Below are positions 60,003 to 64,000 of a stretch of DNA of 64,000 nucleotides, one piece after another; within the stretch, counting starts at the first letter, position 1, and every line of letters begins with the position of its first letter. The DNA is from Melampsora larici-populina 98AG31 (taxonomy: Eukaryota > Basidiomycota > Pucciniomycetes > Pucciniales > Melampsoraceae): assembly GCF_000204055.1 (NCBI RefSeq), contig NW_006768825.1, forward strand, positions 62,001 to 126,000, given 5' to 3'. The translations under genes were made by a program, and so were the position numbers. The notes below the pieces were generated by a model that worked only from the letters and a program-made list of their open reading frames with translations, searched no databases and was not told where the DNA came from.

Positions 60003-61730
60003 AGGAACTTTCCAGCCATCTGCCCTGCTCCGACAGCCTCAGGCGAGATATGTGCGATCAGAATCCAGCGGCTTGAATATGATTGACCGCCGAATTGTAC
60101 CGAAACTCACAAAAGTACCATATCTACACCTCGAAAGCCCGGGTAAACAGGTTGAGCTCGTCACTATGTTGACACGCAGCCCGATATCCACACTGCACGC
60201 GATTCGCATGGGTATCAAAGAAGACAGCCAAGCACCATCGGCATCAATTTTAGCCCGAAAAACTTGGTTTTGTTGACACTAAGCTTGTGTCAAAATGTCG
60301 ATTACCACCAGTAGTACTCGTATTCAGTCATATCCACGAGGCTTGCAATGAATTGTATCTATCTTTGACAACCTCCGGATACTGAAGAAAAGCATCTTTG
60401 CTCAGTCAAGCCCCTTACCTCTGAGTCAATTCCCAGCTATACGTCACCCGCAGCGGAGGAGCCATCAGCAATAATTTTCTCACTTTGAAGAGCGGTGCTG
60501 TCCTCTGGTGTGTTTTGATATAGACCAGGGGGTATAAGCGACCGCACAGGAGCCGTTTTCGAGATGTCTCAGCAACGAGAGTATCCGAAGCTCAAAGCAA
60601 ATACGAGCGATCTGAGTGATAAGGTTGGATCACGTTGAAGACAAAATAAAGAAAGGATATCAACACTTTTGGTGCTTGATCTAAAACTAGCATTGCCATG
60701 GGTTCAAGTTAAATAACAACAACAAAGAGAATCATTCATATCAATTAGTAACATAACAGAACAAAAAATAGTGAAGATGGATTATATATGAGATAAGCTA
60801 TAGTGAAAGATGGAATGAGGAGTGATAATATAAAGGGATTGACTTACTCTTTTCCTCCCGTACAATCATGGTTGAGCAAAAGAGTATGTACGTGTCTTGA
60901 GGCTGGCCTAGTTTAAATTTGAGATAAATGGGGTGCGGGATTATAATTCAATATCATCATTAAACTTGAATCTGGACTACAATAGGTACCAATGCTTTTG
61001 GTTGTGTGTCAGATGCTTTCAATCCCGTGGTCATGGTAAACAAAGCAGACACAGTGCTTTTTGTCCAATGCCACATGCCTTGGTCTGAATCTGATCTCAT
61101 CATACTTACTGTCTTGCATCATCTCCACAATGAAGTAAATCACTGTTTTTTGTGTTGCACCTGCACTCCAGTGAGAGACCATTGATATTGTGCAAATGTT
61201 TAATGATACATGATGGCTGCTCAGTTGTCTACTGCTTGAATCAACACCTGTCTCCTTGCCTTCTTCAGACTTCTTCAGAAGCCCCACTAGATAAAATGAT
61301 TCACAAAAAGTAATTTTTACCAGAGTGCTTACCAAAAGAGGTTTTTGATCAAACAATGATGTGGTTTTGTAGGTACCTTTAAAAGGACACCTCCATTTAA
61401 CTAATGACTACTGGTCTTCATTACAGTTTTGCATCAAAAGCAGTTTACCATGTTCAAAATAGTTTTTTCCTTCCCACCAAACATTTTCACCACCAAACAT
61501 TTTCCCATCACTACTTTGCACTTCATCCATACCAATGGATAATGTTATATCCTGTATCCAAAATTCTATCCAAGTGTAGCTCTCCTTCAATAATGCTGTT
61601 CCTATGTACTGGGTTATGGGAATGTCAAAATCATATGGGCAACTGATTCTGATTCTGAATACCAAATCAATAGCTTATTAATTCTTAGACACATGAGTAT
61701 GAAAGGTGATTCATATTCACTCCTACATAA
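60003..61730. other. 3' UTR and intergenic, left flank of a transposon
   Basis: A short tandem (CACCAAACATTTTC twice at about 61478-61505) is present. Frames on the minus strand at 61009-61356 and 61408-61665 look somewhat protein-like (aromatic and acidic), but have no motif. They may be part of an older degraded element. No gene is called. Confidence 0.4.
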
Positions 61731-62690
61731 CACCCCCTTCGGTAACGCAAAAGTTACATGTGTGACCGAATGCGCACCACCAAAAATGTGCAGTGATATT
61801 CGGTTGCACATGTGACCCGATTTTGTCATTCGGTAAACCCGAGTGCAACAAAAGGCGCACACGTATTCTTGCATATATATGCAAAAAACGTGCATATTCT
61901 TGAAAACAAAAAAAAAGTCGTTTTTCTTTTTGATATATGCAACTTCAACAGTGTGCGACTTCTTTCGCACTCGGTTCTAAATTCATCAAGGTGAGTTTTT
62001 TCTTACTTGTCTCTTTTCCTCTTTTTTTCTACCTTGTCCTTTCCCTCTACCTCTTCCTCGTTTCTAACCATTCTCCCTTTTTGTTGCTCTTCACACCAAT
62101 CCCGATGCGACTCCCTTCGATTGACTCAATCTAATTTTTAACCCGAATTCACAACTTATCAACTTCAAACAACCCTTATTCATTTGAATCAAAACCTCAT
62201 TCAATCAAAATCAAATCATAATCAGTCAACATCAACACCAAATAATTAGATTAGGAACTTTTCCATTTGAAATAACATCAATTTATATCAAAATAAATCA
62301 TAATCGAGTAAAATCAGAATCGAATCATTTGTATGTAGAATGATTTGTATAGTTGAGCATGATTCCACCAAATGAATTTATAAATGTATCCTAGGCTTCT
62401 CTCTCTCTCAATGAATTGTTTTTCATGGAGTTGTGATTGAATATGACAGAAATTTGAATTATAGACAGGGGAAGGACAATGAGGGATACGAAGGGGAAAT
62501 GAGCAGAATCGAGTTATTTGTACTCAATCAATTCATTCAAATCCCACTCATTGGTAATGAATCACAGAATGCATGGATCATAGATTGTTTACCGAATGGC
62601 GAAGCTGCGGTAAACTCATCAATGATCGTATAATCGACCTCTGACAAGTTTACCAAATGTCTTCACAAAAGGCATATGTATTCATGCACA

Positions 62691-62715
62691 CACGGTGAGA
62701 AAATTTCTCACCGTG
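62691..62715. repeat. Perfect 25-nt palindrome inside the MITE
   Basis: CACGGTGAGAAA (62691-62702) and TTTCTCACCGTG (62704-62715) around a single A. Confidence 0.9.
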
Positions 62716-62718
62716 ATA

Positions 62719-62752
62719 CAAAAGTCGCATATGTAACTTTATGCGACTTTTG
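62719..62752. repeat. Subterminal hairpin of the MITE
   Basis: 13-bp perfect arms CAAAAGTCGCATA (62719-62731) and TATGCGACTTTTG (62740-62752) with an 8-nt loop. It directly abuts the right terminal inverted repeat. Confidence 0.9.
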
Positions 62753-62767
62753 TTACCGAAGGGGGTG

Positions 62768-64000
62768 TAATGTGTTTGATTGAATGGCTGATGGCTATCC
62801 TCATTTTTGCAGAATTACAGGGCACAAATAACTCATCCTTCTGGACCAGTTTTGTTGGTAATTCTAAGCGCAAAGTCAGATATAATTTTGTTGTGCTTGT
62901 CTCTGAACAATGTTGACTAGAATTAATTTTGTCCAAAATATAACATTGTTGTTTGCCAATTTCACAACTCTATAAGACTTGGCTTTTTCAGGCACAGCGT
63001 CCTTGCCCTATAAATAATGAGTAGTATTGTAAACATTTTGCATTATTGAGTCAGGTATTATGATACATCACACTGTGCCACACATGCAAAGATGAATCAA
63101 GTACAATTTGTATCTATCTCTTTCCCATTCTAGACTCATCTTTGCATAAGGACACAGGGGGCCCTAGTAAGAGTTAAATCTTGAGCTAACACCAGATCCC
63201 CCCTTGACCTCAAGTGGGGTCAGAGTCTTGCAGTTGCATACAGACTGCATTGCAACTATGTCCCATCTGAGCAGCTCAGATATGCATGTTTCCACTGCCT
63301 TAGATCAATGAGTATCAATGAGCAGCTATGCATGCTCAGCAATTCCTCTAAACTTTAGGGAACATGGGGCTATTGAGAGGTCCAAGAATGAGTCTCAGTT
63401 GCTGGGGACCAGGAATTTCACAGCCTTTTACAGTTGTCCCATACCCTGTGAAACAACCCGCAGCTCTGACACACACATAACCATTGTGTCACACCTTTAC
63501 TGAGATCCCCTTTCCTGCTTGATGCCTCATCACACTTCCCCTGTTGGAGCATTGGCTACACCGCAAAGACACACAAATGTTATAGGGACAACTGGTTTTT
63601 GTTGCAGGGGGAGGGACATCCTGACAAAACTGATCCAAGGAGCCCAAATCTGTCCCGGATTTTGGATACCCAGCAGCCTCAAAAGCATGTCAAAACTATG
63701 TTGTGCTTGCTGACGTGACTGAGGCTTCATGTATGAGTGCCTCAGAGCTGGGTCCTCTGAATGGCATTGCAATGTCTAATTGAGTCAGCACAAGATGTCT
63801 GAGAGGCTTTTATAACCATCCAGACATATTATGTCAGCCCTGAGTACATAAACATGTACCCAAAACTAACTTATAATATAGAACTTTCCCATATAAATTT
63901 GATTACATGTACATGCAGCTTATAAAACACATTTAACATGTAATAAAACATATACAGACATTGATTACATATACATATACACTTAAAATCATATGTAATA
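62768..64000. other. Right-end intergenic, no gene
   Basis: Contains a 12-bp perfect inverted repeat (ATGCAAAGATGA 63084-63095; TCATCTTTGCAT 63136-63147). AT-rich low-complexity sequence lies at 63840-64000. Frames near 63318-63772 on both strands overlap each other and lack support. Confidence 0.45.

Larger units (their letters stand above)
61731..62767. mobile_element. Non-autonomous DNA transposon (PIF/Harbinger-like MITE)
   Basis: Both ends carry the same 16-bp perfect terminal inverted repeat: CACCCCCTTCGGTAAC at 61731-61746 and its complement at 62752-62767. The element is 1037 bp. It is flanked by TAA on both sides (61728-61730 and 62768-62770), which fits the 3-bp TWA target-site duplication of PIF/Harbinger elements. 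The interior has no transposase-like frame, a pyrimidine-rich section (about 62000-62100), AT-rich AATCA-type repeats, and two strong hairpins near the right end. It is classed as a MITE mobilised in trans. Family assignment rests only on the TSD and TIR. Confidence 0.8.

Noticed and set aside
1..64000. CRISPR arrays, bacterial operons or phage defence systems
   Set aside because: No regularly spaced repeats. Gene structure is plainly eukaryotic, with GT-AG introns throughout.

Overview
The window is nuclear DNA of a filamentous basidiomycete, almost certainly a rust fungus (Pucciniales) and probably close to Melampsora. The grounds are AT-rich sequence, genes split by many 50-100 bp GT-AG introns, intron-containing tRNA genes, small secreted cysteine-bearing proteins, and decayed transposons between housekeeping genes. 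The genus is inference; no database search was run. Exon chains below were joined by hand. Every chain listed keeps one open frame across all its junctions, which is the main support for the models.

Layout. 1-13 kb holds the last exon of a truncated gene, a 619-residue orphan protein with a duplicated domain, a DNAJC7-type TPR/J-domain co-chaperone, Mediator subunit MED6, and a small secreted cysteine-rich protein, nearly all on the minus strand. 14.3-18.5 kb is a tandem duplication carrying two paralogous tetraspanin-like genes. 20.6-21.7 kb is a predicted secreted protein. 23.0-26.9 kb (+) is a 21-exon gene for an RGS-LOV photoreceptor, followed by NAC-beta (27.6-28.4 kb) and a tRNA-Lys(UUU). 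30.6-36.2 kb (-) is a Dnf-type P4-ATPase lipid flippase.

37-42.5 kb is accessory DNA: a frameshifted LINE-type gag (ORF1) relic with zinc knuckles, plus direct and inverted repeats. A tRNA-Lys(CUU) at 42.6 kb and a 1227-residue Ser/Pro-rich disordered protein (44.2-48.5 kb) follow. 52.5-53.5 kb encodes a third predicted secreted protein. The right side holds another tRNA-Lys(UUU), the mitochondrial arginine-biosynthesis enzyme ARG8, mitochondrial ribosomal protein uL11m, and a PIF/Harbinger-like non-autonomous DNA transposon at 61.7-62.8 kb.

There is no operon logic. The genes are independent and include protein folding (J protein, NAC-beta), transcription (MED6), light/G-protein signalling (RGS-LOV), membrane organisation (flippase, tetraspanins), mitochondrial function (ARG8, uL11m) and candidate host-interaction secreted proteins. 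The most striking locus is the RGS-LOV gene. It has an intact flavin-binding motif and several microexons, three of them exactly 11 nt. No CRISPR array, rRNA or bacterial-type system was seen.
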